Part shown: one piece after another, positions 63,441 through 64,000 of the stretch
Numbering within the stretch: position 1 is the first letter of the stretch
Layout of the letters: every line of letters starts with the position of its first letter
NCBI RefSeq assembly: GCF_009746565.1
Contig: NZ_WRPN01000002.1
Location: 1-64,000 of the forward strand
Reading direction: 5' to 3'
Length of the DNA stretch: 64,000 bases
Origin: Mariniflexile maritimum
GTDB taxonomy: Bacteria; Bacteroidota; Bacteroidia; Flavobacteriales; Flavobacteriaceae
The notes under the pieces: generated by a model
The model's database searches: none
What the model was told of the DNA's origin: nothing
The model's input: only the letters and a program-made list of their open reading frames with translations
Program-made: the position numbers and the translations under genes

Positions 63441-64000
63441 TCAGCCAACAATATTCACGATTTTTCCGGGAACAACAATCACTTTTTTTGGCAATTTGCC
63501 GGCCAATTGTTCTTGGGTTTTTTCGTGTGCCATTACTGCCTTTTCAATTTGCTGCACATTCAAGTCCATGGGCAACTCTAAAGTAAAACGCGTTTTTCCG
63601 TTGAAGGAAATGGGGTAAACCTTGCTACTCTCAACCAAATAACTGGCATCAAATTTTGGGAATGCTGCCGTTGAAATGGATGTTTGATGACCCAACATTT
63701 CCCATAATTCCTCGGCAATATGGGGCGCGTAGGGCGATAATAAAACCAGTAAAGGCTCTAAAATTTCTTTTGAAGTACATTTTTGGGCGGTTAACTCGTT
63801 AACGGCAATCATAAAGGTTGAAACCGAAGTATTGAACGAGAAATTTTCAATATCTTCCTCTACCTTTTTAATGGTTTTATGAAGTGTTTTTAAGGCTTCT
63901 TTTGAAGGTGCTTCATTAGTTACATTTAATCCATCTTCGCTAACATGCAGTTTCCATAATTTTTTAAGGAACCCATGCACGCCTGTAATACCCGCCGTAT
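63441..64000 (-). CDS. leuS: Leucyl-tRNA synthetase, C-terminal part (runs off the right edge)
   Basis: The last ~187 residues of LeuRS. GVHGFLKKLWKL begins the anticodon-binding helical domain, with LLSPYAPHIAEELWE and the C-terminal domain (VYPISFNGKTRFTLELP, GKLPKKVIVVPGKIVNIVG). The frame is open at the window edge, so the catalytic Rossmann and editing domains lie outside. Reading through GTG at 63980 as an internal Val is correct, because ITGVHGF is conserved in the family. Confidence 0.93.
   Translation of the reverse strand, partial: TAGITGVHGFLKKLWKLHVSEDGLNVTNEAPSKEALKTLHKTIKKVEEDIENFSFNTSVSTFMIAVNELTAQKCTSKEILEPLLVLLSPYAPHIAEELWEMLGHQTSISTAAFPKFDASYLVESSKVYPISFNGKTRFTLELPMDLNVQQIEKAVMAHEKTQEQLAGKLPKKVIVVPGKIVNIVG

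Overview
The window reads as a stretch of a Bacteroidota chromosome, most likely a gliding marine-type member of the Flavobacteriaceae. The evidence is the mutY-ssb-gldE-gldD gliding block, several TonB-dependent receptors with N-terminal carboxypeptidase-like domains, family-typical genes (DUF3127, DUF5689, IPExxxVDY, DUF2254), Bacteroidota-type promoters (TTTG, about 19-21 bp, then TAnnTTTG) and an almost complete lack of Shine-Dalgarno sequences. It is AT-rich throughout. No rRNA, complete tRNA or CRISPR array is visible.

Region A (1 to about 12.8 kb) is a mobile genomic island read entirely from the minus strand. From its right edge it holds a tyrosine integrase, an unknown protein, a small excisionase-like HTH protein, a primase/SF3-type helicase, an iteron-like array of TGTAGRGYAA motifs directly behind the helicase gene, an unknown 242-aa protein and a 49-aa DUF1737 protein. 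The cargo is a translationally coupled type I restriction operon: hsdR, an FRG-domain gene, an hsdM gene fused to a single hsdS-like target recognition domain, and an RloC-like zinc-hook anticodon nuclease gene. The last gene is cut inside Walker B by the end of an IS21-like element that carries four 24-bp tandem repeats and runs off the left edge.

Region B (about 12.6 to 17.1 kb) starts with integrase arm-like repeats and a possible attachment site. It continues with a near-ideal promoter abutting a LacI-family operator palindrome, which drives hexuronate genes (kduD, uxaC, exuT-like MFS).

Region C (17-38 kb) is core genome. It contains a TPP-riboswitch-controlled outer-membrane receptor (probable thiamine uptake), aat, DUF3127, a flavin reductase-like protein, an orphan histidine kinase, a HIT protein, greA with a terminator-like leader, mtgA, a secreted endonuclease/phosphatase divergent from a TonB receptor plus DUF5689 lipoprotein, a class-A-like serine hydrolase, DUF2254, RNase G, a 30-aa very basic protein and HU.

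Region D (38-64 kb) is housekeeping: mutY-ssb-gldE-gldD; purF, a PfkB kinase and purN; a ParE/RelE-type toxin-antitoxin pair with its own promoter/operator; an RNase H with a viroplasmin domain; acpP-fabF-rnc-IPExxxVDY-pyk; an acyltransferase; dinB; a YciI-like/EEP pair; DUF3108; an M23 peptidase and pgi; another TonB receptor; and the 3' end of leuS at the right edge.

The strongest leads are the defence island with its candidate replication origin, its RloC gene disrupted by an IS, the promoter-LacI operator unit beside the island junction, and the structured greA leader.
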